Positions 17,319-25,834 of a stretch of DNA of 64,000 bases are shown piece by piece. The stretch is from assembly GCF_036881715.1 (NCBI RefSeq), contig NZ_JBAKBF010000006.1, positions 62,001 to 126,000 on the forward strand, read 5' to 3'. A program made the position numbers and the translations under genes. The notes beneath the pieces were generated by a model. It searched no databases. It was not told the DNA's origin and saw only the letters and a program-made list of their open reading frames with translations. Numbering within the stretch: the first letter of the stretch is position 1; every line of letters begins with the position of its first letter. Source of the stretch: Pannonibacter anstelovis (GTDB taxonomy: Bacteria > Pseudomonadota > Alphaproteobacteria > Rhizobiales > Stappiaceae).

Positions 17319-18128
17319 ATGACCGCCCTTCTGCCGCGTTTCGCCCGCATTGCGGCCTTCGCTCTCTCGGTTCTGCCCTTCACCAGCGGCCTTGGCCAGG
17401 CTGACGGACTGCCGGATCTGGGCGGCCGGGAAATCGCGGTGCTGACGGAAAATGCCTATCCGCCGCTGCAGTTCATGGACAGCACCGGCAAGGCCGTGGG
17501 CTGGGAATATGATGCGGTTGCGGAGATCGCAAAGCGCCTCAACGCCAAGGTCACCTATCAGAACTCCAGCTGGGACGCGATGATACCTGCCATCGCCGCC
17601 GGCGAGTATGATTTCGCCATGAATGGCATCACCATCCGTGACGACCGCAAGGACAAGGTGGATTTCTCCGATCCCTACATGCGCTCGGAAATGGTGATGC
17701 TGGTGCGCGCCGATGAAACCCGGTTTTCCGATGCCAAGGGCTTTGCCGCCGATACCAATCTGCTGATGGCCGCCCAGCCCGGCACAACGCCGTTCTATGT
17801 CGGTGTCTACGAAGTGCTCGATGGCGACGAGGCCAACCCGCGCATCAAGAAATTCGAGACTTTTGGTGCCGGGGTTGCCGCGCTCCGCACCGGTGACGTG
17901 GATCTGGTACTGACCGACAGCACGGCCGCGGAGGGCTATGTCTCCACCTCCAATGGCACTCTGAAGATCGTGGGTGAAAAGCTCGGCACGGAAGACTTCG
18001 GCTTCATCTTCCCGAAGGGCTCGGATCTGGTCGCTCCGGTCAATGCCGCGATTGCATCGATGAAGGCAGACGGCACGATGGCCGCGCTCGATAAGAAATG
18101 GCTGCTTGACTACAAGATGGGCCAGTGA
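17319..18128 (+). CDS. Polar amino-acid ABC transporter substrate-binding protein
   Basis: 269 residues. The signal peptide spans about residues 1-28 (AFALSVLPFTSGLGQADG). The mature protein has the family-3 signature ENAYPPLQFMDSTGKAVGWEYD and NGITIRDDRKDKVDFSDPYM. Followed at 30 bp by a matching permease gene. Likely captures a polar amino acid or opine in the periplasm. No ATPase gene accompanies the pair. Confidence 0.88.
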   Translation: MTALLPRFARIAAFALSVLPFTSGLGQADGLPDLGGREIAVLTENAYPPLQFMDSTGKAVGWEYDAVAEIAKRLNAKVTYQNSSWDAMIPAIAAGEYDFAMNGITIRDDRKDKVDFSDPYMRSEMVMLVRADETRFSDAKGFAADTNLLMAAQPGTTPFYVGVYEVLDGDEANPRIKKFETFGAGVAALRTGDVDLVLTDSTAAEGYVSTSNGTLKIVGEKLGTEDFGFIFPKGSDLVAPVNAAIASMKADGTMAALDKKWLLDYKMGQ

Positions 18129-18157
18129 GCCTGATGCCCGCCGGAGAGCCGTGAAGA

Positions 18158-19024
18158 ATGGGACCCGCCCGCCCAAAGCCGCGCGCCAGACATATCCCGG
18201 CCGGCCGTTCGCCATCTTCGCCCGAGTTTCCATGGTGGCTGGCCGCCATGGGGCTTCTGGTCGCCTATGCCTTTGCGCAGGCTCTGGGAGATGCTGAGCA
18301 GGCGCAGGTGCTGTCGACCCTGTCGCGGGGTATCGGCATCACGCTGATGGTCACGGCCACGGCCTTTACAGGCGCCTCGCTGCTGGGGTTGCTGCTGGCG
18401 CTCGGCACCCTGTCGCGGTTCACCGTCATCCGCCAGTTCGTCCGCTTCTATGTGGAACTGATCCGCGGCATCCCGATCATCGTTCTGCTGCTCTACATTG
18501 CCTTTGCCGGTGTGCCGCTGCTGGTGGAAGGCTGGAACTGGCTCGCTGGGTACCTTGGCCTTGGCGAAGTCAGGACGCGCGATGTCTCCCTGCTCTGGCG
18601 TGCCGTTGCCGCGCTCATCCTTGCCTATTCGGCCTTTCTGGCGGAGGTGTTCCGGGCCGGTATCGTCTCGATAGCCCCAGGTCAGGTGGAAGCGGCCAAG
18701 GCGCTTGGCCTCACTGGCTGGCAGCGTTTCCGTCTGGTCATCGCACCGCAGGCCCTGCGCGTGGTGCTGCCGCCTTTCGGCAATGATTTCATCGCCATGC
18801 TGAAGGACAGTTCCCTCGTCTCGGTTCTGGGCGTTACCGATATCACCCAGCTCGGCAAGGTCGCGGCTGCCGGAAACTTCCGCTATTTCGAGACGTATAA
18901 TCTTGTCGCGCTGATCTATCTGTCGATGACCGTCACCCTGTCGGTAGCCCTGCGCCAGTTGGAACACCGCCTGCGCTGGCGGGACAAGCCAGGCAGCGGC
19001 GAAACACAGGGCGGGCAAATCTGA
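18158..19024 (+). CDS. Polar amino-acid ABC transporter permease (HisM/GlnP type)
   Basis: 288 residues, with a basic N-terminal tail of about 22 residues and then about five membrane helices. Family hallmarks are FVRFYVELIRGIPIIVLLLY, EVFRAGIVSIAPGQVEAAKALGL (the EAA loop) and LKDSSLVSVLGV. It needs an ATPase partner that is not encoded alongside; AapP-like ATPases such as 26164-26967 can serve more than one permease, but this is speculative. Confidence 0.88.
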   Translation: MGPARPKPRARHIPAGRSPSSPEFPWWLAAMGLLVAYAFAQALGDAEQAQVLSTLSRGIGITLMVTATAFTGASLLGLLLALGTLSRFTVIRQFVRFYVELIRGIPIIVLLLYIAFAGVPLLVEGWNWLAGYLGLGEVRTRDVSLLWRAVAALILAYSAFLAEVFRAGIVSIAPGQVEAAKALGLTGWQRFRLVIAPQALRVVLPPFGNDFIAMLKDSSLVSVLGVTDITQLGKVAAAGNFRYFETYNLVALIYLSMTVTLSVALRQLEHRLRWRDKPGSGETQGGQI

Positions 19025-19043
19025 GCTGGACGCTCCGCGTCCC

Positions 19044-19841
19044 TCACCGCCCCTTGCGGCTCCAGCCGGTGGCTTTGGCGACAAGCGGAAAGTAGAGGCT
19101 GTAGGGCAGCAGCCGCAGAAACTTGAGCTGCCGGACGAAGGCCTTGGGGAAGGAAATCTCGAAACCCTTGCGCGCCCGCAGCCCCGCCACGAAGGCCCTG
19201 GCGGCCTCTTCCACCGGCATCAGATGCGGCATGGGAAAAGGATTCTCCTTGGTCGCAGGCGTATCGACAAAGCCGGGCGAGACCACCTGAATGCGGATGC
19301 CAACCCGGTCCAGGTCGAACTTCAGGCTCTCGGCCAGATTGATCAGCCCGGCCTTGGTCGCCCCATAGGCTGCTGAGGTCGGCAGGCCGCTGTAGCCAGC
19401 GACAGAGGCGACAATGGCGATCTGGCCGCGCCCCAGCCCCTTCATAGCGGCAATCGCGGGCAGCACCACATGCACGGTGCCCTTCAGATTGACATCGAAG
19501 GTCTGCGCGTAAGCCTCTGCAGAGCCATCAAGACCATCGACCGGGATATAGACCCCCGCGTTGGCGATGACGAGGGCAAGCGGCGCAAGTTCTGCCTCAA
19601 TGCTGCCAGCAATGGCGGCCATGGCGGCCGCATCGGTGACGTCGCCGGGATAGGCGTGGATCGACCCGGCAAGGCCTGCAGCCTCCCCGGCAAGGCTGTC
19701 AAGAGCCTCTGCCGAACGGGCCGTCACCGCAACCTTGAAGCCGGCCCGCGCCAGCTCCAGCGCCACTGCCCGGCCGATGCCGGAACTGGCGCCCGTGATC
19801 CATGCCGAACCGTCCGAAGGGGTTGCCGTATAATCTGTCAC
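19044..19841 (-). CDS. Short-chain dehydrogenase/reductase (SDR)
   Basis: 265 residues of the classical SDR fold. The cofactor motif GASSGIGR is at about residues 17-24, NAG at about 94-96, and the catalytic YGATK (Tyr-x3-Lys) near residue 160 after VASVAGYSG. C-terminal residues LKFLRLLPYSLYFPLV may associate with the membrane. An ECF-like motif precedes it, and SDR genes accompany COG2907/DUF1365/cfa clusters in other alphaproteobacteria, so a lipid substrate is plausible. It ends 19 bp from the convergent permease gene. Confidence 0.88.
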   Translation of the reverse strand: MTDYTATPSDGSAWITGASSGIGRAVALELARAGFKVAVTARSAEALDSLAGEAAGLAGSIHAYPGDVTDAAAMAAIAGSIEAELAPLALVIANAGVYIPVDGLDGSAEAYAQTFDVNLKGTVHVVLPAIAAMKGLGRGQIAIVASVAGYSGLPTSAAYGATKAGLINLAESLKFDLDRVGIRIQVVSPGFVDTPATKENPFPMPHLMPVEEAARAFVAGLRARKGFEISFPKAFVRQLKFLRLLPYSLYFPLVAKATGWSRKGR

Positions 19842-19862
19842 CTGAAACTCCTGTGTCTGGAG

Positions 19863-19892
19863 TTTCTACGAAAATTGACGGACTTTGGATCT
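19863..19892 (-). promoter_or_regulatory. Weak ECF-type promoter candidate for the SDR gene
   Basis: On the minus strand AGATCC (19892-19887), exactly 18 nt, then TAGAAA (19868-19863), about 22 bp upstream of the SDR start. The -35 has one mismatch to TGATCC. The identical spacing to the motifs at 13580 and 20856 is the main reason to list it. Confidence 0.4.
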
Positions 19893-20036
19893 GGCGGGAT
19901 GCAGCCTCTGGCTCTGTGCAGGAGCCCGCCGCAAGGCTTGATATTGGCTCAGCTCTCTGGAGGCGAGCAGACACTCGCGCGCGCTGCGCTTGGCCGGAGT
20001 GACAGCTTGAGCACGCATTCAGGAATGCCACCTATC

Positions 20037-20067
20037 ACAGGTCCCCGCCCAAGGCGGGGACGGCGCG
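20037..20067. repeat. Palindromic repeat, CCCGCC/GGCGGG type
   Basis: A self-complementary element (GTCCCCGCC AA GGCGGGGAC) flanked by ACAG and GGCGCG. It resembles the two copies at 52164-52196 and 52281-52313, so it is probably one member of a dispersed REP-like family. Confidence 0.6.
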
Positions 20068-20135
20068 CTATGGGTATGGTGCTCTGACTTTCAGCAGCAC
20101 AGCAGCGAAACGGGCATACTTATGCTGCCCCACTC

Positions 20136-20783
20136 TCACATCCGCATGAACGGAGCGATAAGGCGGCCCAGCGGGCCAGTCAGCCGCAAATGGCCTTCGG
20201 TGACCGCAAAGCAGATGCAGTCCTCATCGTCATCGGCGATGGGCTTGTGATCGACGTGATCATCGGCAAAGGCGAGATCCCCGCGCACATAATGGCCATC
20301 CGTGTCGGAGAAGCCGCCCTGCAGAACGAGCGTCAGTTCCTGGCCATCATGAGTATGGGACGGAACGGCTCGGCCGGCCTTGATCCACAGGAGGCTCGCC
20401 GTGCAGCCATCCATTTCGCCGAACTTGAACTCCTTCACGCCCGGCATCAGGCTGCGCCACTTCAGGCCATCCAGCGTGTTGCGGCCCAGCAGGCCGCGCA
20501 GGCTGGAGGGAAGACGCGGATCGAATGACTCGCAGGGCTGGATGCGCCGTTCCGGCATGACCGGCAGGCCGAGAATGGCCTCAAGGCGGGCATCCCGGCT
20601 GGTCAGCTCAACCGGCGCGGTGTTGTCCAGCTCTGCCCCGGCCAAGGCCTCAAGCGAGCGGACGTACCCGCGATGGCGGGGCGACAATTCCAGATGAGAT
20701 GATACGAGGACGCGCGCGGGTTCTGCCAGCCTTCCGGCGACATATCCTGCCAGCAATTCGTCCAGTCCAGTGGTAATTTCCAT
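20136..20783 (-). CDS. chrR: ChrR-like anti-sigma/cupin protein lacking the zinc cysteines
   Basis: 215 residues in the ChrR order: an N-terminal helical anti-sigma domain (residues 1-85) and a C-terminal cupin (about 110-210). The cupin metal site of ChrR is retained (H143, H145, E149, H179 in SHTHDGQE and DHVDHK). In the N-terminal domain, ChrR binds zinc through H-x3-C-x2-C; here the positions are H30, S34 and H37, so both cysteines are gone. No ECF sigma gene is adjacent, unlike the usual rpoE-chrR pair. It may be a diverged anti-sigma factor that works without zinc, or a cupin sensor without sigma binding. Confidence 0.85.
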   Translation of the reverse strand: MEITTGLDELLAGYVAGRLAEPARVLVSSHLELSPRHRGYVRSLEALAGAELDNTAPVELTSRDARLEAILGLPVMPERRIQPCESFDPRLPSSLRGLLGRNTLDGLKWRSLMPGVKEFKFGEMDGCTASLLWIKAGRAVPSHTHDGQELTLVLQGGFSDTDGHYVRGDLAFADDHVDHKPIADDDEDCICFAVTEGHLRLTGPLGRLIAPFMRM

Positions 20784-20826
20784 ATGAAGTGCCTAGGTGC
20801 CATCTTTTGGGTGAGCAGCTTTTCCT

Positions 20827-20856
20827 GCTCTACGGCGGTCTTTGGTGCCCGGATCA
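20827..20856 (-). promoter_or_regulatory. Candidate ECF sigma promoter for the ChrR-like gene
   Basis: On the minus strand TGATCC (20856-20851), an 18-nt spacer, then TAGAGC (20832-20827), about 44 bp upstream of the start codon. The -35 is identical and the spacing equal to the motif at 13580-13609. The remaining 220 bp to the divergent cysteine-synthase gene show no other feature I can support. Confidence 0.55.
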
Positions 20857-21080
20857 CGTCTTTCTGCGTGTTAGCAAGGAAAACTAGATAAACTGCCCTA
20901 TTCCGGCAAGATGCTGCCAGGGCCAAGACGGGGGTTTTCCGTTTCCATTTAAGCGAAGATGCAGAAAAACCTTCCACGCATGACACGTCAGATTGCAGCC
21001 GCGTTACTTGATCCGGCGCCTTTGGACCATTAGCTTGCGCACAAGCCGTTTCAACCAGAAAACAGTAACACTGGATCACC

Positions 21081-22115
21081 ATGACCCTTTATTCCTCCGC
21101 CGTCGAAGCCATCGGCAACACTCCGCTCATCCGTCTCAACCGGCTTTCTGACGAGACGGGCTGCGAGATCCTGGGCAAGGCGGAGTTCATGAACCCCGGC
21201 CAGTCGGTGAAGGACCGCGCCGGCAGGCAGATGATCCTGGAAGCCGAAGCGCGCGGCGATCTGAAGCCCGGCGGCCTGATCGTTGAAGGCACGGCCGGCA
21301 ACACCGGCATCGGCCTTGCGCTTGTTGCCCGTGCGCGCGGCTACCGGACCGTCATCGTCATGCCGGACAGCCAGAGTCAGGAAAAGAAGGACATGCTGCG
21401 CCTTGCTGGCGCCGAGCTCGTCGAAGTGCCGGTTAAGCCTTTCTCCGACCCCAACAACTACCAGCACGTCGCCCGGCGCCTTGCCGAAGAACTGGCGAAG
21501 AATGAACCCAATGGCGTGCTCTTTGCCGACCAGTGGAACAACCTCGACAACCGCAAGGCGCATTTCGTCAGCACCGGTCCCGAGATCTGGCGCGACACGG
21601 ACGGAAAGGTGGATGGCTTCATTTGCGCAGTCGGCACCGGCGGCACGCTGGCGGGTACCTCCACCTATCTGCGGCAGCAGAAGCAGGACATCGTCATTGG
21701 CTGTGCGGATCCGCGCGGCGCGGCGATGTACTCCCTCTTTACCACCGGCAAGGCGGAATCCTCGCCCGGCGGCTCCGTGTCCGAAGGCATCGGCCTTGGG
21801 CGCGTCACGCCGATCATCGAGGACATCAAGGTGGACAAGGCCTATCTGGTGACCGATGAGGAAGCCATACCGCTGCTGTTCGATCTGGCGGAAAACGAAG
21901 GCCTGCTTCTGGGCGGCTCCAGTGCCATCAACATCGCCGGCGCCGCCCGTCTTGCGCGGGATCTGGGCCGCGGCCACACGGTTGTGACCATCCTGTGCGA
22001 CCACGGCTCGCGCTATCAGTCCAAGCTCTACAATCCGGAGTTCCTGCGCTCCAAGTCACTGCCGGTTCCAGCGTGGCTGGAAAGCCGGTCCGGGCTGAAG
22101 GCGCCTTTCCTCTGA
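21081..22115 (+). CDS. cysK: Cysteine synthase (O-acetylserine sulfhydrylase)
   Basis: 344 residues, PLP fold type II. The PLP lysine is K44 in SVKDRAG; GTAGNTGIGLA binds substrate and phosphate, and GTGGTLAGTS binds the cofactor phosphate. The reaction is O-acetylserine plus sulfide to cysteine and acetate. It is longer than Escherichia coli CysK (323 residues) by a C-terminal extension after CDHGSRYQSKLYNPEFL. Divergent from the ChrR-like gene, and followed at 16 bp by cardiolipin synthase. Confidence 0.9.
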   Translation: MTLYSSAVEAIGNTPLIRLNRLSDETGCEILGKAEFMNPGQSVKDRAGRQMILEAEARGDLKPGGLIVEGTAGNTGIGLALVARARGYRTVIVMPDSQSQEKKDMLRLAGAELVEVPVKPFSDPNNYQHVARRLAEELAKNEPNGVLFADQWNNLDNRKAHFVSTGPEIWRDTDGKVDGFICAVGTGGTLAGTSTYLRQQKQDIVIGCADPRGAAMYSLFTTGKAESSPGGSVSEGIGLGRVTPIIEDIKVDKAYLVTDEEAIPLLFDLAENEGLLLGGSSAINIAGAARLARDLGRGHTVVTILCDHGSRYQSKLYNPEFLRSKSLPVPAWLESRSGLKAPFL

Positions 22116-22131
22116 AATAAGGACCACGCCC

Positions 22132-23616
22132 ATGGAGGGCGCTGCCACGTCCATCGGCCGGGATGTCCTCACGGATGTCAGTCTCGCCGATACGATCCTG
22201 AACAATCTCGGCATCATCGCCGCGGTTACGGCAGCGCTTTACGCCATTGCGGCCATCTGTGCCGTGCGGGAGGTGATGAACAGCCGCACGGCGCAAGGCA
22301 CAATCGCCTGGCTTCTGTCGCTGTTCTTCCTGCCCTTTCCAACCATCTTTCTCTATCTCGTCTTCGGCTGGAAGCAGTTCGACGACTATGCCGATGTGCA
22401 GCGCAAGATGGGCCGGGACGAGCGCAGCCGCCGCGCCCGGCAGATCGGCATCGCCGACAGGGCCGCGACCACGGACTGGCAGGTGCTTTCGCGCGTCGCC
22501 AACCTGCCCTTCATCTCCGGCAACCGCTGCGAGTTGCTGATCGATGGCGATGCCACGTTCTCCTCGATCCTGCAGGGCATTTCAGAAGCCAGAACCGTAG
22601 TTCTGGTGCAGTTCTTCATCGTGCGCAGCGATGTGCTTGGCCGCACGCTTGCAGACCTCCTGATCGAGAAGGCCCGGCAAGGCGTTCGGGTCTATTTCCT
22701 TTATGACGAGATCGGCTCCAAGGGCCTGCCAAAGGCCTATATCCGGCGGCTGCGCCGGCACGGCATCCATGTTTCGGGCTTCAACGAAACGCACCACTAC
22801 CTGCGGATCCTTGGGCCAATGCGGATCAACTACCGCAACCACCGCAAGGTCGTTGTCGTGGACAACCGTCATGCTTGGGTCGGCGGGCACAATGTCGGCG
22901 ACGAATACCTCGGCAAGGACCCGGATTTCGGCCATTGGCGTGATACCCATGTGAAGATCAGCGGCCCGGCGGCACTCGGCTGTACCCTCTCCTTTGCCGA
23001 AGACTGGCACTGGGCCTGCGGCGAGCCGCTGGATTTCTTCTCGCCCGGCCCGTACGAATCCCCCGGCGACGAAGCCGTCCTTGTGATGCCAACGGGTCCG
23101 GCTGATCCGCTGGAGGACTGCTCCATCGCCTTTACGGAAGCCATCTCCCGCGCCCGCCATAGGTTGTGGATCGTCAGCCCCTATTTCGTGCCCGGCCCGG
23201 ATGTGCAGACGGCGCTTTATGCAGCCGCCATGCGGGGCGTCGATGTGCGGGTGCTGCTGCCGCAAAAGGCCGACCACCGGCTGGTCTGGCTGGCCAGCCA
23301 CGCCTATGCGGATGACATGGTGAACCACGGCATCAAGGTCTACCGCTATCTGGATGGCTTCCTGCATCAGAAGGTCGTGCTGGTGGATGATGAATTGGCC
23401 TCTGTGGGTACGGTGAATTTCGACAACCGGTCCTTCCGGATCAATTTCGAAATCACACTCTGGTTCACCAGCCCTGGTTTTATCGCCCAGATTGCCGCCA
23501 TGCTGAAGGAGGACTTTGCCCACGCACGGCAGACCGGGCCGGATGACCTCGACAAGCGCTCCTATGCCTTCAGGGTCCTTGCCCAGAGCGCCCGGCTGTT
23601 TTCGCCAATCCTCTAG
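22132..23616 (+). CDS. cls: Cardiolipin synthase (phospholipase D family)
   Basis: 494 residues. Two N-terminal membrane helices (about residues 26-46 and 58-76) precede two phospholipase D domains with HKD-type motifs HRKVVVVDN (about residue 238) and HQKVVLVDD (about residue 411). The enzyme condenses phosphatidylglycerol molecules to cardiolipin at the inner membrane. Probably co-transcribed with cysK, though function does not link them. Confidence 0.92.
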   Translation: MEGAATSIGRDVLTDVSLADTILNNLGIIAAVTAALYAIAAICAVREVMNSRTAQGTIAWLLSLFFLPFPTIFLYLVFGWKQFDDYADVQRKMGRDERSRRARQIGIADRAATTDWQVLSRVANLPFISGNRCELLIDGDATFSSILQGISEARTVVLVQFFIVRSDVLGRTLADLLIEKARQGVRVYFLYDEIGSKGLPKAYIRRLRRHGIHVSGFNETHHYLRILGPMRINYRNHRKVVVVDNRHAWVGGHNVGDEYLGKDPDFGHWRDTHVKISGPAALGCTLSFAEDWHWACGEPLDFFSPGPYESPGDEAVLVMPTGPADPLEDCSIAFTEAISRARHRLWIVSPYFVPGPDVQTALYAAAMRGVDVRVLLPQKADHRLVWLASHAYADDMVNHGIKVYRYLDGFLHQKVVLVDDELASVGTVNFDNRSFRINFEITLWFTSPGFIAQIAAMLKEDFAHARQTGPDDLDKRSYAFRVLAQSARLFSPIL

Positions 23617-23711
23617 GGCAGCCCAGTCATTTCAGCTCCTTTCAAGGCTTGCGGCAGCGGCAGAGCGTGCTACCGTGCGGCCCCGCCCTATCCGATACCG
23701 GAGCCTTTCAG

Positions 23712-24425
23712 ATGACCGAACCCCTTTTCCGCGATGATTCCTACCTGCGCAGCTGCGAAGCGCGGGTGGTGGAAATTACCGGAGACGGCGCCATCGTACT
23801 GGACCGGACTGTGTTCTATGCCACCAGCGGCGGCCAACCCGGCGACTGTGGCTATCTGGAGCGTGCCGATGGCAGCCGGACTGCCATCACCACCGCCCTC
23901 TATGCAGACGGCAAGACAGGGCACCGGCATATTCCGGCAGCCGGAGAAGCCCTGCCAGAGGCAGGTGAGACCGTGACCGTGCATGTGGACTGGGCGCAGC
24001 GCTACCGCTTCATGCGCATGCACACCGCGCTCCACATCATCTGTGCCGTACTGAAGACCAAGATCACCGGCTGCCAGATTGGCGCCGAGGAAAGCCGCAT
24101 CGACCTCGATATGCCCGAGCCGCCAGAACGCGAGACAATAGAGGCCGCGATCCGCGAAGCGGTGGGCAAGGACATGGCAGTGACCATGGAATGGATCACG
24201 GATGAAGAGCTGGATGCCAATCCCGGCCTGATCAAGTCCATGAGCGTCAGCCCCCCGCGCGGCAGCGGCAAGGTGCGCCTGGTACGCATCGGCGAGGACT
24301 TCGACCTCCAGCCCTGCGGCGGCACCCATGTGTCACGCACATCCGAGATCGGGCGCGTTGAGATCACGAAAATGGAAAAAAAGGGCAAGCTGAACCGGCG
24401 GATCCGAATCCGCCTCGCAGACTGA
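23712..24425 (+). CDS. Alanyl-tRNA editing protein (AlaX family)
   Basis: 237 residues, corresponding to the stand-alone editing domain of alanyl-tRNA synthetase. Zinc ligands are in HTALHII (HxxxH) and CGGTHV, as in AlaX-type trans-editing proteins that hydrolyse Ser- or Gly-tRNA(Ala) and so prevent mistranslation. The N-terminal YATSGGQPGD segment is also typical. Start ATG 23712 fits the family N-terminus; 21 extra upstream codons are not conserved-looking. Confidence 0.9.
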   Translation: MTEPLFRDDSYLRSCEARVVEITGDGAIVLDRTVFYATSGGQPGDCGYLERADGSRTAITTALYADGKTGHRHIPAAGEALPEAGETVTVHVDWAQRYRFMRMHTALHIICAVLKTKITGCQIGAEESRIDLDMPEPPERETIEAAIREAVGKDMAVTMEWITDEELDANPGLIKSMSVSPPRGSGKVRLVRIGEDFDLQPCGGTHVSRTSEIGRVEITKMEKKGKLNRRIRIRLAD

Positions 24426-24471
24426 TCCCTTTCTCAGAACCAGACCTGCCCTGCTGCACCGGAGATCAACC

Positions 24472-25314
24472 ATGAACCGCCCGCCCCTCGTCAGCACCGA
24501 ATGGCTCGCCAGCCGCCTTGAGGCACCGGATGTCCTTGTGCTCGATGCGTCCATGCATCTGCCCAACACCGGCCGCGATGCCAATGCGGAATATCTGGCA
24601 GAACACATTCCCGGTGCCATCCGCTTCGATATCGACGCCATTGCCGACAAGGCGAGCCCCCTGCCCCATATGCTGCCGCAGCCGACGGCGTTCTCGTCGA
24701 TGATGCGGAAACTGGGCGTGGGCGATGGCATGACGCTGGTGTTCTATGACACGGTCGGCCTTTACTCCGCCCCGCGCGGCTGGTGGATGCTGAAGACCAT
24801 GGGGGCTGAACGCGTCTTCATCCTCGACGGCGGCCTGCCGAAATGGAAGGCCGAAGGCCGGCCGGTGGAGGATGGGAATGTGACACGGCCGGAGCGCCAC
24901 TTCACCGCCCGCCTGCACAATGGCGCCGTGACGGATATCGATGCCATGCGGGCGATCGTGGACAGCGGCAGCCGTCAGGTGCTGGATGCCCGCGCCGGTG
25001 CACGCTTCCGTGCGGAAGTGCAGGAACCACGTGAGGGCCTGCGCTCCGGCCATATGCCCGGCGCCATCAGCACGCCGTTTACCGAGCTTCTGAATGCGGA
25101 TGGCACGATGAAGTCAAACGGGGATCTCAGCCAGGTGTTTCTGGATGCGGGCGTGGACCTTTCACGTCCGGTGACCACCTCTTGCGGCTCCGGCGTCACT
25201 GCGGCAGTCATCACCCTTGCCCTCACGCTTCTCGGCCACAAAGACCTGAGCCTTTATGATGGCTCGTGGAGCGAATGGGGCAGCCTGCCCGACACACCCG
25301 TCGTCACCGGCTGA
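24472..25314 (+). CDS. sseA: 3-Mercaptopyruvate/thiosulfate sulfurtransferase
   Basis: 280 residues with two rhodanese domains. The catalytic loop is CGSGVTA (Cys near residue 239); the CGSG(V/I)T form is characteristic of mercaptopyruvate sulfurtransferases, whereas thiosulfate enzymes usually have CRKGVT. HIPGAIRFDID in domain one and HMPGAISTPFTELL in domain two are family hallmarks. Transfers sulfane sulfur from 3-mercaptopyruvate to a thiol acceptor; fits beside cysK as sulfur metabolism. Confidence 0.9.
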   Translation: MNRPPLVSTEWLASRLEAPDVLVLDASMHLPNTGRDANAEYLAEHIPGAIRFDIDAIADKASPLPHMLPQPTAFSSMMRKLGVGDGMTLVFYDTVGLYSAPRGWWMLKTMGAERVFILDGGLPKWKAEGRPVEDGNVTRPERHFTARLHNGAVTDIDAMRAIVDSGSRQVLDARAGARFRAEVQEPREGLRSGHMPGAISTPFTELLNADGTMKSNGDLSQVFLDAGVDLSRPVTTSCGSGVTAAVITLALTLLGHKDLSLYDGSWSEWGSLPDTPVVTG

Positions 25315-25334
25315 AGGCAGCACGACAAACGAAA

Positions 25335-25375
25335 ACAGCGAAGCCTGCCCCGGCGAACGGAGCAGGCGTCGCTGT
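25335..25375. terminator. Bidirectional stem-loop between sseA and the META-domain gene
   Basis: Arms ACAGCGAAGCCTGC and GCAGGCGTCGCTGT (14 bp, one mismatch) around a 13-nt loop, placed between two convergent genes. No long T-run on either strand, so termination strength is uncertain. Confidence 0.65.
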
Positions 25376-25390
25376 TCCGGCCACTTGCAG

Positions 25391-25834
25391 TCACATCAGC
25401 GACAGGCGCAGAACCGTCTCAGACTTCGCGTTGAGCAAGGTCAGGGAGCCCCGCTCGCCGCGATAGTCCGTCGCCGCATTGATCGCTTCCACAAACTTGC
25501 GCTCCTGATCCATGATGGCGGGCGCGCAAGCCTTGCGGGTGACCGCCAAAGGCCCGATCTTCAGCACTCCACCACTCTGCCGGACCTGCCCAAAGATGGT
25601 GTTGCAGCCACCTGAGCCCGCGACGGTCCCAGCCTCCTCAATTTCCAGGATGCTGTCCGCGCCACTCTTCGGCAGTTCACCCTGGATTTCCTCAGCCTTC
25701 CATTTGCCGATCAGATCGAAAGGCAGGCTGCGATCCTGAGCGGAAGCAGGAACGAGCGCCGTAAGCGCAAGTGCAGCAGCAGAACAGGCGATGACCTTGG
25801 CAGCAAGATCGTGAAAGGCTCTGAAAACAGTCAT
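25391..25834 (-). CDS. META-domain (HslJ-like) exported protein
   Basis: 147 residues with a signal peptide (hydrophobic core AAALALTALVPASA, cleavage near residue 33). The META domain is recognised from GSGGCNTIFGQ and RKACAPAIMDQERKFVEAI, which resemble the GCN and KACP-x-MxxE motifs of HslJ/MetA-domain proteins. Known members are heat-shock or stress-linked envelope proteins of unclear mechanism. Monocistronic, convergent with sseA. Confidence 0.82.
   Translation of the reverse strand: MTVFRAFHDLAAKVIACSAAALALTALVPASAQDRSLPFDLIGKWKAEEIQGELPKSGADSILEIEEAGTVAGSGGCNTIFGQVRQSGGVLKIGPLAVTRKACAPAIMDQERKFVEAINAATDYRGERGSLTLLNAKSETVLRLSLM

Noticed and set aside
21009..21036. A further TGATCC in the cysK/chrR divergent region, read on the plus strand toward cysK.
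   Set aside because: The only TA-type -10 is at 16-nt spacing (TAGCTT) and does not match the 18-nt pattern of the others.
20603..21082. A 159-codon open frame upstream of the ChrR-like gene, where a sigma factor would be expected.
   Set aside because: It overlaps chrR in another frame, has a low-complexity composition and no sigma-2 or sigma-4 features.
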